Shown one piece after another: positions 23,316-36,083 of a stretch of 64,000 nt of DNA. The DNA comes from Apodospora peruviana. Taxonomy: Eukaryota > Ascomycota > Sordariomycetes > Sordariales > Lasiosphaeriaceae. Under the pieces are notes generated by a model. That model was not told the DNA's origin, did no database searches, and was given only the letters and a program-made list of their open reading frames with translations. The position numbers and the translations under genes were made by a program. Location: assembly GCA_033439685.1 (NCBI GenBank), contig JAUEDM010000001.1, positions 3,596,001 through 3,660,000 on the forward strand, read 5' to 3'. Numbering within the stretch: the stretch's first letter is position 1; each line of letters starts with the position of its first letter.

Positions 23316-24525
23316 TTACGAGGCAGACAGATAACTGCTGACGGGAAGACCGCCAGCCGCCTTCTTTACCTGCTCTTCTTCAAAGTTCAGTAGCTTGTCG
23401 AGCTGGTCAGGCCGGTTCATTGACTTTGTTGGGAGTGACTTGGCACCTCGCCGAAGACAAGACTTCGGTGCTCAGCCATGATGTAGTCTGCTCTGCAGAA
23501 TCAATGTGTTGATGCTGGGTGGGCAGGGTGCTTGCTATATGTGTCTTTGCTGTTGGGTTGATGAAATGGAAGTGTAGAGTAGAATGGGATGGGATCGTTG
23601 GCTAATTCAAGGTCATGGCTTGATGGAGAAAGATGAGTTATTCGGGGGGTTTATACTTTCGTGCTCTCTAGCGAAAGTTCTCAAGCCTTTTTTTCACCAG
23701 CCTAAGGTTAGAAAGGTTTAGCCACGAAGCCATTTTAATCGAAGCTGGCAGAGTTCAATCGCCGTGTGGCTTAAGGACGCAACTTTCTGGGTAAACTACT
23801 GAATATGTTTGTTCGTCGTGTCGCTCAACTACTGGGTTTGTGTATTTGTCGTTTGGTACAGGGAGCTCATCTCCTCCAATGCTGGCCGTAATGACTTACT
23901 GATAGCGTTGAAGGCTTGGGTCCGCCAGATAGCTCATGGAGCGACTCCAAATCTCTTGGGAACCCTGGAATTTGAGTCGAATTTTGTACGTCGATCAGCG
24001 GCAGCAAGTCGTTCTCGCGTCTTGTCGAGATATTGGTGTACATACTTCAAGATAAAGACGGAGGAATTACGATATCATGAGGTATGACAGAAGCGAATTA
24101 TTATTTGCGCATACATCCGCCTCAAGGTTGTCGACTTTCTTGCCAATGGTAACTGGAAGGTAGTAAGGCCGGACTCCAAAATGGGTCTTCGCGCGTTTAT
24201 TATTTCTGGTCAATACGGAACAGCTCTCGAACATCTCCCTGGCGATGTCCTTGTCCTGATAGCGAGGGTCAACCGTACAAGCGGAAAGGTCTGTGAATCA
24301 TGTCTGGCGGTTATGTCTGTGATTTTTAATGGTTGTATGGAGTGAAGCCTTTAGGATTCCATGTTATGTATTCTCTGCCGCATGGGCACGGCAGACACAT
24401 ATCTGTTGCCTCCCATAGCCTCCTTTCTGTTGTAAAAATCATCCGTGAATTCGTTTCGCAACTCGGTCAACTCGCCCTTGAATACAGTTCTTACGAAGGT
24501 CCCTGCACTGAACACACTTTATAGA
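23316..24525 (-). pseudogene. Unidentified decayed gene, coding-like fragments
   Basis: Reading the minus strand from right to left gives protein-like pieces in order, split by stops and frame shifts. One near 24490-24350 includes KGELTELRNEFTDDFYNRKE. One at about 24282-24100 includes YQDKDIAREMFESCSVLTRN and FGVRPYYLPVTIGKKVDN. One near 24050-23880 includes YLDKTRERLAAADRRTKFD and RTQAFNAISKSLRPALEEM. A last one at 23420-23316 includes MNRPDQLDKLLNFEEEQVKK and ends in TAA. Amino-acid make-up and order suggest one former gene of roughly 300-400 residues. I do not recognise the family. Missed introns could explain some breaks, but in-frame stops within pieces argue for decay. Confidence 0.35.
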
Positions 24526-27500
24526 CGACGGCGCGGCGACCCAAGTTTTTTCTCCTTCCTGATGTTATCTGCTTGTCCCCGACAATGCCGGCATGAACAT
24601 GATGAATCTGGCTGGTTATCTGCCATTCCATTTGTTTCCCGGTCTCCTTGGTGAGAAAGATTGGTCAAGATGTCACGGTGCTCATTCTTGAACTCTTGAG
24701 TGTAAAACTACTTTGCGTTGTGCGCAATTTGTTTCTCTTTGTTGTCGCGGGTCTGTGCGAGGAAAACAGTCCCAGACCAGGTTGGCGGCGTCACGGATTG
24801 CAGTTTTGACAGGTAAGATATCAGCATGAATTAACAAAATGAATTTTCCTTCAGAAACGCCTTGACATAACGGTAGAAGAACCCTTGTATTGGGTTTAAG
24901 TTATCTGTCGGTTAGGGTGGAAGAGAAGAGAGGAAGAAAACGAGCTTGGTACGAAATCAGAGGTCATTCCATCAGAGTTCTATCTTCTCGAAGGAAGGTA
25001 CATGATGCTCTTGTAAAAGTGTTCGTAAAAATAAGGCATCCGTCCAACCTTAAGACGCATTGTCTCCGAAAGTCAACTAAAACATAGCGAGGAGACGCGT
25101 CAAGACTGACAGAGTACTACTTAACCTGGAGATTGACTTACTTAAATCTAAAGAACTTGCTTCTCACATTTTTCGACGAAGTTTGAGGCAGTTAGAAGTT
25201 TAAGCAACAAATAGTTAAGTCTATTACGTGAAACACCAAGATTTTTTTACGAAGTCTCTCGGTATTCTCTGAAAAATAGCAAGACAAAGTAGGAAAGATA
25301 TCCACCTGAAACTCTGCCTAACATAACCTTATTAGAGACAAAGCAGCACGGAACCTGAGATAAGCACCCAAAGCGATTAGAGAAGCGCCGACAACAAACC
25401 TTAAAAGAGGCAGAGCACTTCATTAAAGCTTATATGCTTATATGAGCAGGCCAAACCTTGAATATGAGTAAGCCCCAGGTGTGGCATGTCTTGGGCTCCC
25501 AGGCGAGGAGATGGCCATGCAAAGGTTGGAGCTACCACAAAATCTTGCCGGGCTCCGGAGTTGTCAACTTTCTTGGCCCGCTTCTTCTTTGGCTCCTGAG
25601 TCGCTGGCGAGTTGGCGCTCCGTGAGGCCACTTGAGGGCTTTACTCTCGCTTCAGCCACACCATATGCGGCGAATATACTACATTTTTACTTAGCAAGTC
25701 GGTTATTCGTTGAGAGAGACCAAGAAGAAGCTCACGGAATAGGCAGATGAACGCCTGGACCATAATTGTGAAGGGGAAGACGCCAACTCGGGTCCGAAGA
25801 AAGCAGCAATATCAATTTAAGTCCATCCGGACCATGCCCAGGATATGCCCTCCCGCGATGGCAGACATGTCCCAGGGTGCGCTGCCATCCATTGCCGAAC
25901 ATACAGCCATTCTCTACATCTTGCGAACATGAAGGTAGAATACCGGTAGTAAGGTTCGTCCTCAGGTTTAGCATGAGGACAAGCACAACACATGACCGGA
26001 GGGCTGGGCACGCGCTGAGTAAGTGTCACCGTACTGTAAATATTCTACACAACGGGACTGATGATGAGCGACTTTCCGCATCTGGAAATATTTGTCGAGT
26101 CGGCACTGATCCAAGAGTCTGGGCTGCATTCAGCCCCGAGACCCCTAAGGCGTCGTGGTTAAGACAAATTCTGGACCCCTGGCATCTCTTATCACGATCT
26201 GTACGCCACCACGCAGCAATTGTCGTTTTGTGATTGTCTCATTACCACTTCATGAAGAGGAACGCGGGATGTTCACTTTCACTAGTATCACCCGTAGGCA
26301 TCATGAACCTGAAGTGTCGAGTTTAACTCAGCCCTGAAGTCCACACCTAAAAGCCTCACCGAGGTGTCCATCGGTCAACAAGCGCCAAGCGAAAAAGAAG
26401 CAAATCAGGGCTGGCACATCATGTGACTCCGTGTATCAGGAACACAGCTTCAACGCGAGAAGGCCTCAAGGAGCTTATATGCTACCCCGCACGAACAGGG
26501 GTAGCTTTGTGTTCCTTGAGCGGGGGACGGGAGCGAGCCAATTGTTTGTTAAAGGTCTTTGTCTTGAGGCGCGTCTCCTTTGTTTACTTTTGTTTATCCG
26601 GTGCGACACCAAAACCCAACGTCACGTCAGCTCTGGGGCATCACACTTTGTGCTGTGTCAAAAAAAAGAGCCAATGCAACATCCTTAATGCCTTATCGAT
26701 GGAAATCTGGGGGGCCAAACCGCTTTCGTTGTATTAATCGACGATTTTGCGCAGGACGGGCGGGGGAGGGGAGAATGCCAATGGTGCAAGGTGGCGTGGC
26801 TTGTCTGACATGAGCTGGACCCGGGAGCTAAAACCGAGCCAAGCAAAAACGAGGGACTTTTCCAAATCTCAAATATGGTTCGCCCGTCGCCTGAGAGCGT
26901 CGTTTCGGGAAATAAAATAAGGGAGAAAGAGTGGGCGCTTGTCGGCGTCTCTGCCACTTCTCTCAGCGGTACATGATCTTTCTCCCGGTGGGGCCATGCG
27001 CCGAGAAGTCAATTGCCTCTCGCCATTGGGTGACTTTGCCAACATTTGTGTGTTTGTTTGATATTTGTCTGTGTTATCCTGACACGCTCATGCGCCGAAT
27101 GTTTGTTGTGTCAGGCGGGATTGTCTTCCATGCGCCCACCACATATCCGTCCGTATAGCCAAGATGCGGTCGTTGCTCCGTACCTGCCCGGGTATCGTGG
27201 CTGTGAGGGACCACCAACTGCACGCTGTCAATGCTTGCTGCATTGGTCTGGCGGCGCGTCCGTTGGTAGAATAGCGTAGATGCAGTCAGCCGTCGCTAAC
27301 TGCTGTCCGTCATTCGGCAGAGACGACACCGGAAGCGACGGAGGTGTTTGTTTGGGGGAATGTAAACAAACATCGTCATCATCGTGGTGTTGAGGTTGTC
27401 GTCGCCGGCCATCCCTCTCCGAGCTTTTCGGTCAGGCTTCTTGGGGCCTCTGCTATATCTGTTCGCGAAGATCTCGATCTCCCAAGATACGATGGACAGG

Positions 27501-30500
27501 GGCAGCCAGTCGAACGGCGATTGCCAATTGGCACGAGATGACGATGTTATCCAAGACGCCAATCCGGGCAGATCATTCTATTTCAGCCTTGCCTTGGAAG
27601 AAGCCGACGCGCCAACGCGTGGTGGAGGGTGGAATGACGTCTTTTCCACCCACCCCATCCGGCTGAAGTGTCGGCCCCAGCCAAGAACTGGATGACTTTG
27701 CGATGGATCCTCCCGACAGAGATGAAGAACCCGCCGGGTTTGCCGATGGATCTCGGTCCGACGATGGTTGAGCTGGAAACAACACATGTAGCTCTCTCTT
27801 GTCTCCAGTTTCGAGTCTCCGGTCTTCCACAACTCCACTTCGTACTCCGTGATGTTTTTTTCTGGATTTTGCTGCACATGTCAATTGGTATCGTGGTCGT
27901 GGCCAGGGGCACAGCATAGCAACCAATGGTCGGCCCAATGCGGCGAAGGGTCGTCCAGGTCGCGCAGCCAACGAAGGGTCGCTTCGCCTGAGACCCGCCG
28001 CAAAAGCGGGACAGACAAGCATCGACGCATCCCTGGGCGATAGTGACCAGGGCCAGATCTTATGCCAGAATCGTCAGTTTCCCGTCTCGTCTTCGGTTCG
28101 TCTTTCGGTTGACGCTCTGACGCCAAATTTGATCCCGTTGCATGGCGCCGAGAATCTCCAAGAGCCGCGAGCGTTGGGCGGCTGAGATGATTCATGAGTC
28201 TCGGAGTCGCGATGGGTGTGTGTGTGTCTTGCCATTGTAGCCGCATCCGGCGTTGGGTGTCCGGACTGGAGTTCAGGGTCGTCGAGCGAGGGGCACCCCA
28301 GGTAAGGCGGTGTTCTCAGCGGAGAAGGATATCTCGCTTTCGTCACTCAAGTGGACTTAATCACACGTGCTATTCTAGAATAGCGTAGCACAACGTAGTG
28401 TCGAAGCGAAAGAACCAGCCAAAAAAGGGAGAGCACGGGCGAGGCTCACAAGTTTGGTTGTGCCGCAGGTTTATTGACCGGCCGTTTCTTTGCTGTCCGT
28501 GCTGGGGCTCCAAAGTGTTGAAACGGCACAGTCCCGCTCCGCTGCTGACTCTCTGTGAATGTCCGTGAACCTCTCTCCCCCCGCTTTCATGCCCTTGGCT
28601 GTGTTCGAGGACAAATCTCCAACCTCACCCCTCTCCAACGAAATCCTAACAAGCCGTGCAGTCACTCAGGGACGAATCTGTTATAGGAGGGGCGGCTTTA
28701 TAGACACACAGCCAAGGGGATGGCTGAGGAGGATGCATTCCAACGGCGCCGGAGTCGAGAGAGCTCCAACAGCCAAGGCTAAGGGTCTGGTGATGCGACT
28801 CTACGTACGGATTCCGTACTCCGTATGTAGCTAATTACTCGCTCTCTCGCTCTTTCAGGGACCAAACATATGTACGAACACGTGGAACAAACGAAGCATG
28901 TTCGATGACGGGACCGAACATGCCATGAGATTCTCATTCCAGCTCGGGATCGATTCCAGCTTGCTCCAGACTCTAAGAGGAATTACCCGGGCTGTGATTG
29001 ACCTGAACGTTGCACCGATTCCGGGAAAGTTGAAGGGTGAACCAGAGCGCTAAAACACTGGACAGGCGTCAGCCAACTGCCATTTTGCCAGCTACCTACC
29101 TAACCTACCTTACAGACTGGTACAGACGGGACCTCAGACGGGACCGTGCCTTTCCGAGGTTACCATTTTGCGAATTCAGCCCCCGATTCCGAAACAACGG
29201 CCCCCCAGCTTTCGAAGCTCCCGTGAGCTCCCCGAGGCTCCCTAGCATTTTCTTCCAACCCTTGGAAGCCCCAAGGCTGCCGCCAGCCCGTGGGTGTCCA
29301 CCGATCCCACTGGTTGCTGGGCCGCCTGGCGGCCTGCGGAGGCCCGGGGCGACCAAAACCTAATTCCATGACATCCAGTGGGAGGAGCTTGCACCTTGTC
29401 AAGGAAGAAAGTGTGGATTAAACCTGTTATTGACTACCTCATGTGGTATCTTCTACGGGTCAACACTGCGTAGTATACCTATTCCGCAGGCGCTTTCCTG
29501 ATTTCATCTCTTGGTGTTGATACAGGATATGCTTTGCATCCTGCATCCTGCCAGGGCACTTGACAGCTCGTCCGATCACCAGGGCAGCTCTCAGTCTCAG
29601 CCTGCTCCCCGCAAGTAGGTATGGGGTACGGAGTACTGTTAGTTCCAAGAATGGGATGACGAGAGAGCCAAGACCAAGACGTCGAATTAGCTAATCCTGA
29701 ATGTCTGGATCTCCCAATGTCTTGCTTTCTGCGACTGTCTCACTCGCAGTCTAGACGTACGTTGGATAGGCTACAGTGATCTGACTTACACCTCGACCGC
29801 CAGTTGTCTTATGCCCGCAGCGGGCAACCACGGGCAGCTGCGAGAGAGTTTCTGATGGTAGCTCGCCTGTTGGAAAGAGCTTGGAAGGAGCTTGGGAAAA
29901 GAAGGCGGCAGGCACTTTGTCTTTCTGTCTCGAGCTCCACCCCCGAGCCGCAGGTACATTGTGTATACATTGTGAGAGTTATTCGGCGCTAAAACTGTAC
30001 CCAGCCGTTGCCCTGTGGTTGCCCTCAGATGATGTAACTTCTCACAGACCGCCTGCCGTGTCTTTGTCCCACTCTCATCGAGTCCTGGGGTCCAGCGCTT
30101 ACACCTGGCTAGCCGGATGACAGCTGGTGCGCCGGATGCGCCCAGACGTCCAGCCAATCATGTCAACGGTGTCATAGATATTCCCTGCAGACCACCCAGG
30201 ACAAACTCGACAGGGAAGTCGCTCCAGAGGTCCACACAGGCACAGGGCAGTGAGCTCGTGAACCTGCAGCAGGTTTGCAGCTGGAAGTGAACTTGTGTGA
30301 AGTCGACAGTGATGCAGGGCCCCCACACCAGCTCCCAGTTCCCAGTCCCAACCGTAACAAGGCAAGGCCATGAAATCCATCCCATCCAGGCAGATCAAGC
30401 GAATCGCCCCTGACAACCTGTGAGAACGTCAATTGCTGGTTTGGGCTTCCCTGTCCAGGTTCTACCACCCGACACCGCACTCGCACCGGTGAGGGAAAAA

Positions 30501-31373
30501 TCCTTCCTTTCTTTTAACCTCCCCTTCCGTCCACTCTCATCACCAGTTGGCCCTCCCGTCGTTTCCTTCCTCTGGTCAGCCCGTTCGTCGTAGGTCGTCG
30601 TCCTCCGATCGGTAAGTCAGCAGCATCAGTCAGTCGTTTCGTCTGATCTCGGCCGCTTTCCAGCACATGTCCACCCACCCCCCAGATACCAACCGGTATA
30701 TTCCACCCTGGAGCACTGTCCTGCCCTAGAACTACGGTACCTAGCAGCCCAGTCCGGACGACGCGTCTTCTGCACCGCAAATGCACGCCAGGAAAGCGGC
30801 AAACACCATCCGGGACCGACCTTGACGACGGGATTGCATTGAGGATCAGACAAAGCTGGAACCTTCGTTATTCTTTTCGGATTTCAACTTGAACTCTTCG
30901 AATATTTCACGCCGACGCACCTTTAATAGACCCCGCCAAATCCAACAGCCCAGGGTAGCCTTCCATCAAAGCGCCCTGTCCGTCTCCCTGCCAGAGATCC
31001 GCCTTCAGCTGCAGCCCACCGCCCGTTGCACCAGACAACCAGAAAAAAAACGACCATCCAAGGGTACGGTCGCCGCCAACCGCCAAATCCGAGTTCCAAC
31101 TCTTTTTCCAAAAAGTGCAATTGGAGAGGCAGTTGGTGATACTCGGAAGTTGCAGCATTAGCTTACTGTGACGCCTTCTTCAGAGCATCCAGCCAGCCAG
31201 CCAGCCCTCTCTCCAGTCGTCGACGCAACAGCCAGTGTATACTTGGACAGCGACGGCAGTACCGTACACGACTAGGCCTGCAGCTGCGCCTTGCCTCATT
31301 TCCATTCACCCACATATATGCAACGCGTTGCTCGCACGGAACAATTAGGTTACGATAGGCCAGGTAGTCAAAC
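24526..31373. other. Rest of the gene-poor island and cdc25 upstream region
   Basis: No gene is supported. The region 24.8-25.4 kb is AT-rich. A minus-strand frame at 25401-25631 begins MASRSANSPATQEPKKKRAKK, resembling a nuclear protein N-terminus, but no continuation was found. The segment 27.3-28.4 kb is GC-rich with overlapping open frames in several phases, a sign of composition rather than coding. A GT run lies near 28211-28222. Near-palindromic TACGGA/TCCGTA words occur at 28804-28826 and 29625-29637. From about 30480 to 31370 the plus strand is pyrimidine-rich, fitting the promoter and leader of cdc25. Confidence 0.4.
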
Positions 31374-33260
31374 ATGGAGACATCCTCGCCGCTCGCTGCT
31401 CTCCGGCCGGGACCGACGTCGTTTGGACGTCGAGATATCTTTGCGCCACATGGCGGTCTAATGGGTTCGACGTCCCTGCGCGACCAGTTCAACCTCCAAC
31501 GGTCCAATGGGGAATACTTTAACCTCAAGGCCGTTCGCGGCTCCTCGCCCGCTGCCTCCCTAGCGGCAGACTTGTCACAGAACTTTAAACTCAACGATGC
31601 GAGGTTGGTTGATCTCCTAGCCCCAAAGCTTTACCTTGATCGCCTCGTTGCTTACAGGCGTCATTGTGCAGTAGCCCCATGTTTCCGACTCCTCGACGAG
31701 CCTTGTTCACGACGGCCACTATTATGGATAATGTTGGGGGCCGTGGTAAGCATAATCCCCCCGTGGGTGTCTGGACCCATTGGGCAGTTGCACTGACTGA
31801 TTGACTGTTGTAGACTATGTGACCACTCCGCCCCTGCCTCCTTCGTCGTCACCCGGTGTCGACATGATGGACATGTCTCCGTTGCCGCACAAGGCTGCTT
31901 TTATTGCACAGGTCGAGCTTCTCTCGCCAACTCCGGATATGTCTCCGGCTGTCAGTGACGACATAATGTTGGACTCTCCCGTTCCCGCGCCTCGTCACGC
32001 CTTGATGGAGCCGCCAAAGCCTGCTGTGGCTGAGTAAGTCTAGTTGCAGCATTCCCGCCGTCTGTCTTCCGAGCTGTCACTAACCCTTTTTTTTTTTTTT
32101 TTTACTTTTCTAGCAGCCGGAGAAAACTGGGAGTCCGTCGCCCATCTCTGAACCGCGCCAAATGCTACTCCACGAGCGGCGTCGTTACTCGTCTTCACAC
32201 TGCTGAAAGCCAGCTACCCCCTTTTCGCTTTGGTGGCGACAACCAGCCATCCTCAGCCTCGTCATCGTCCCTGTCGCTGAGCCAGTGTTTCGAGGACTCA
32301 CCTCCCCAGGAACGTCGGCCTCAGTCGGCCAACAGCCCATGCCCTCCAATGGCAGCTGTTCGTCCGAAGCCGCAGTTTGGCAGCCTGAGCGGCATGGGAA
32401 ATGCCCGCAATGGCTCGCCCATCAACAACCACGCCCGACGAACGTCGAACCCCTTCATGCGTCCCCGCAAGCAGTTTCGACGTTCGCTGAGCATGTTCGA
32501 GAACCCCGGCGATGTCGTCAAGCCCAAGAAGGAAGACGCAGCTCCCGCAACATCGACGTTGCAGGCGGTCATGGATATTGAGGAGCCTCACGAGCCTATC
32601 CTCCCTCACTTTTTCCCTCAAGACCAAAACGACAGCATCCCACGCATCTCTCGCGAGACCATGTTGAGCGTCTTGGATGGCAAGTATGGTGACCATTTTG
32701 CCAACAAGATGATCATCGACTGCCGTTTCGAGTACGAGTACGAGGGTGGCCATATCGACGGAGCTATCAACTACAATGATAAGGAGCTGTTGGCAACACA
32801 CCTGTTCAGAACCCCTATGGAGGGTCGGACGCTCATCATCTTCCACTGCGAGTACTCTGCCCACAGAGCGCCCATCATGGCTCGCCATATCCGAGCCGAG
32901 GACCGCATGTTTAACGCAGAGCACTATCCGAGGCTCACATATCCCGAAGTCTACATCCTGGATGGTGGGTATAGTGGCTTCTTCCAAGAGCACCGGGATC
33001 GCTGCTACCCTCAGGCGTACGTCGAGATGAACGCCGCTGAGCATGTTAACACCTGCGAGCGGGAGATGGGCCGCCTGCGCCAGAACCGCAGAGGCCTCGG
33101 CCGCGCCGCGACGTTTGCGTTTGGCCAGCGAAATACTCAGGACTCGCCCACCGCTCCTGGCCGTGCCAACGTTCGGGACTGCGATTCCATGGACATGCTT
33201 GGAGCGTCTCCCATCCTAGGCAATGACCGTGGCCATGCTAGGCGTATGGTGTCCTTCTGA
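31374..33260 (+). CDS. cdc25: CDC25 / NimT M-phase inducer phosphatase
   Basis: Four exons: 31374-31603, 31672-31745, 31814-32033 and 32114-33260, giving 556 aa. Junctions restore S (AG|T) before PMFPTPRRALF, D (G|AC) before YVTTPP, and D (GA|C) before SRRKLG. The third intron has a perfect CACTAAC branch point followed by 17 T. The N-terminal ~330 residues are Ser/Pro-rich and regulatory, with many SP/TP sites. The C-terminal rhodanese-type catalytic domain has IIDCRFEYEYEGGHI and the P-loop HCEYSAHRAP, with catalytic C420 and R426. By family knowledge it removes inhibitory Tyr phosphate from CDK1 to trigger mitosis. The first Met begins an METSSPLAAL sequence typical of the group. It is followed by a 2.8-kb spacer. 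Confidence 0.95.
32261..32290 (+). other. Ser-rich low-complexity patch in cdc25
   Basis: Inside exon 4, the codons for SSASSSSLSLSQ form a short serine-rich run in the regulatory N-terminal half. Likely a disordered, phosphorylatable segment; inference only. Confidence 0.4.
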
Positions 33261-34880
33261 ACACATCATGCCTGGGAAGAGAGTTCTTGTTTGGTCATCT
33301 GCCTCCGCAAACAGAGTTACCGAACCTGTCCGCCCAACAGCCGCTGGGCCAAGCCGCTGATGTTGAGGCACTTGCCGCCACTTCTCAGCTCCATACTTGG
33401 GCGATTCTTCCTCCGACTGGGTTTCTTCAGCCCGTTGATTTCGCCATTTTTATCCGTCACCGCATATGTGATAATATCCAGCAATCCGCATTTTCCTTTT
33501 TTTATTTCACTTTGTTCGCCTTCATCGTTAGTATTAATACGCCGCAGCCGCCGAAGCAACCGATAAACACGAACCTGTTGGTGCTCCAAGGCAGGCTGAT
33601 TTGTCGTGCGGGAGGATTGGCCACCCTGACATCGTCGACAAACATTCGGTATTATCATTATTTTTGTGTGTTTTGTTCGGCATCCCACGCATCGGCATAG
33701 CATCGCATCGCATCGACACGGACATTGTGGGCTGTGGATCCGGCATCTGTCAGCTCGTCATGGTTCGTTTTCCGTCGTGCAACATCTTCGGTTTAGATGT
33801 TTATGCTTTTCTTGGCGGCTCTGCATGCATCATACCCCATACCATACCCCATCATACCCTGCTCGGCAGGCAAAGCGTTGTCTCTTTCTCGGCAAAAAGC
33901 AAGAAGAAACGGGTACATATATACATCATCTGTCAATCAGTTCCAAACGCGGAAACGGGCCTCCTGGTCATGTTGTTTCGGCGATTGAGAGAGATGAGAT
34001 ACCTAGCATTTTTATTATTTCGACCACACACCTTTTTTTATTGTTTAGGGGGTTCAAGAGGAGGATGATACCACTTTGTGTTGGCCTTCGCCACAATACG
34101 CATGCTCCACCCCTTTTATGGGGGGCGCACTTCACGGGCGACAACGATTTCAGTCGACCGTTGTACGAATATATACCACTAACACTGCCACTCGAGGACA
34201 TATTCAGTTCGGTCCGACAAACTATCGAGAGCCGACTGTTCCTTTTCCCTTTTTTTTTTTTTTTTCTTTGTCAATATTTCACACAAAAATGGAAGCGAGT
34301 TTTTCGTGGAATGTTTTACCTGGTTTGCGACAGGCGGTGGAGAGAGACACATGCGCTGGCTTTCGGCTTCACGCGCGGTTTATACACACACTTTGCGGTG
34401 GTTCGTATTTCTGTGTGTTACTAGTATACCAGGCTAGGAGAGACGCAATTTGTCGCAGAGAAAGATTTTGGGAGTGTCATCAGATGCCGAGAGTCACGAG
34501 AGGGATCACCGGCCGGCTACTACTAGTAGCCTCGTACGAGTTGAAGCTGACGACGGATGGACGCGGAGAGAGACAGAGCGACAGTCTGAATTTGGAGGAA
34601 AGAAAGGAGCTGCACCGCTGCCTCCTCTTCCCTGTATCTTACTCATTGTGCTGATGCTGCCGCCTGGAGGTCTTTGGAGGTTCTCTTCGGAGACCGGCTA
34701 ATGAATGGTGCGGATGAACCTCCCATTTTCTTTTGGGGAGAATTTTGGGCTGGGAACCTGCCGCCGCTATAATTAGCAAAGGCAAAGCAGAGCAAAGCAA
34801 AGGCAAAGCAAAGCAAAGACGCTTGATTTGTTATAATCGAGTTAGTTTAGCTTGGCTTACCTTTATCTATGTATGTAGAA

Positions 34881-34930
<50 letters not shown>

Positions 34931-36083
34931 ACAGACAGACAAAGACGAAATAAAACAAAATTCATCTTGGTAACTAAACTCTTTGTGGTGGTGATTTCTC
35001 GGGACGTTGGGTGGGTGGACAGTTGTTGATGTACGCTTTTTGGGATTTTTGTCCTCTTGGCCAAAGGTCCGAACGACAATGGTGGTAAGGCTGATGACAA
35101 AACAGCACTTGTGTTGAGGTGTGAGGTTGTCCGTTTCGTGGCCGCTCTGAATGTTTGCTTGATTCTCTGGAAAATTGTGTGAGGTTAGGAAAAGAAAATG
35201 CCTCAAGATTTGTTGGTGTTTTCCTTTTATACCTGGACAACGCCCCACGCTACGAAACTATATTTTGTGGTTCCAGACCCGAGCTTCACCTCCATTCACG
35301 GAATCTCCCCAAATGACGGGAATTCTTAGGTCGTGAAGCTGACTTTGTCTTACGCCTGAGTTGTGTCAACGGAGGAGTAGCAAGGTCGAACGGCGCGAGG
35401 CTGGCAGCGTTCAAGGATCTGGGCACGCCTGGTTTGTTGCTCCCGCATTATAGTACCGATGACACCCGTGATCTGACATGTCCGATGTAAAATAAATTCA
35501 TGTACGCGACGCATTTCCGTCTGCTATCACTTATCACGATGTCTGTTCTTTGACTTTTACATGGATGGCATCGGTGTTGGTGGCGTCTTGGCGAGGCTGA
35601 CATGCACTTACACGGGGCTTGCTTGGTGTTGCCGCGTTACGCCGACGTACATACACGGAAAATCTACAAGGTGCACTGGAGATTAGAGAAACATACCATT
35701 CATTTTGTTCTATATCTCCTCTTTGACTTGGCTGTCTTTTGACAGATGGTTTCACATAAGGCTGATGAAGATGGGTAAGGGAAAAGCCGTTAAGGGGCTT
35801 TGTCTGGGTTCGTTGTTCTCCACATTAGCTGCATAATGACCATTGTTCTGGCCAGGCTACCCGCATTGATGCATATTAGTCCAAGGAACCACTGCCAGCC
35901 TTACAACCCCACAAGCGGTCACAGCCGGCACAAAATCGGCCCCGCTAAAATTTTACCTTGGCTCGCAAGGTCTTTGGAGCAGCGCCCTCCATATCAACAA
36001 TCGGTGCTTGCCTTGAATATCCATTTTCTTGAAAAGAAAATAAGAAAAATAGGGGTATTTTCACAACACCACAAAACAGCGAA
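33261..36083. other. Long spacer between cdc25 and pol5
   Basis: The left ~1.3 kb probably includes a long cdc25 3' UTR. A T16 tract is at 34250-34265. Purine-rich AGCAAAG-type repeats lie at about 34775-34819, followed by an AGGC microsatellite. Open frames on both strands around 33.3-35.2 kb are Cys/Ser/Phe-rich or derive from the microsatellite, and I do not call them. The right end holds the pol5 promoter. Confidence 0.5.
34881..34940 (+). repeat. AGGC tetranucleotide microsatellite
   Basis: AGGC is repeated without error for 50 bases (12.5 units, 34881-34930). It passes directly into about 2.5 units of ACAG (34931-34940). On the minus strand it produces a fake CLPA protein repeat in an open frame. 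Likely polymorphic between strains. Confidence 0.95.

Noticed and set aside
27573..28022. 149-codon minus frame with overlapping frames in other phases
   Set aside because: Several phases are open at once, which reflects GC-rich composition; Arg/Pro/Ser-rich with no conserved motif.
29037..29363. 108-codon plus frame with antisense partner
   Set aside because: Pro/Arg-rich, open on both strands, no start context or motif.
34847..35248. 133-codon minus frame with CLPA repeats
   Set aside because: The repeat is just the translated AGGC microsatellite and the rest has no motif.
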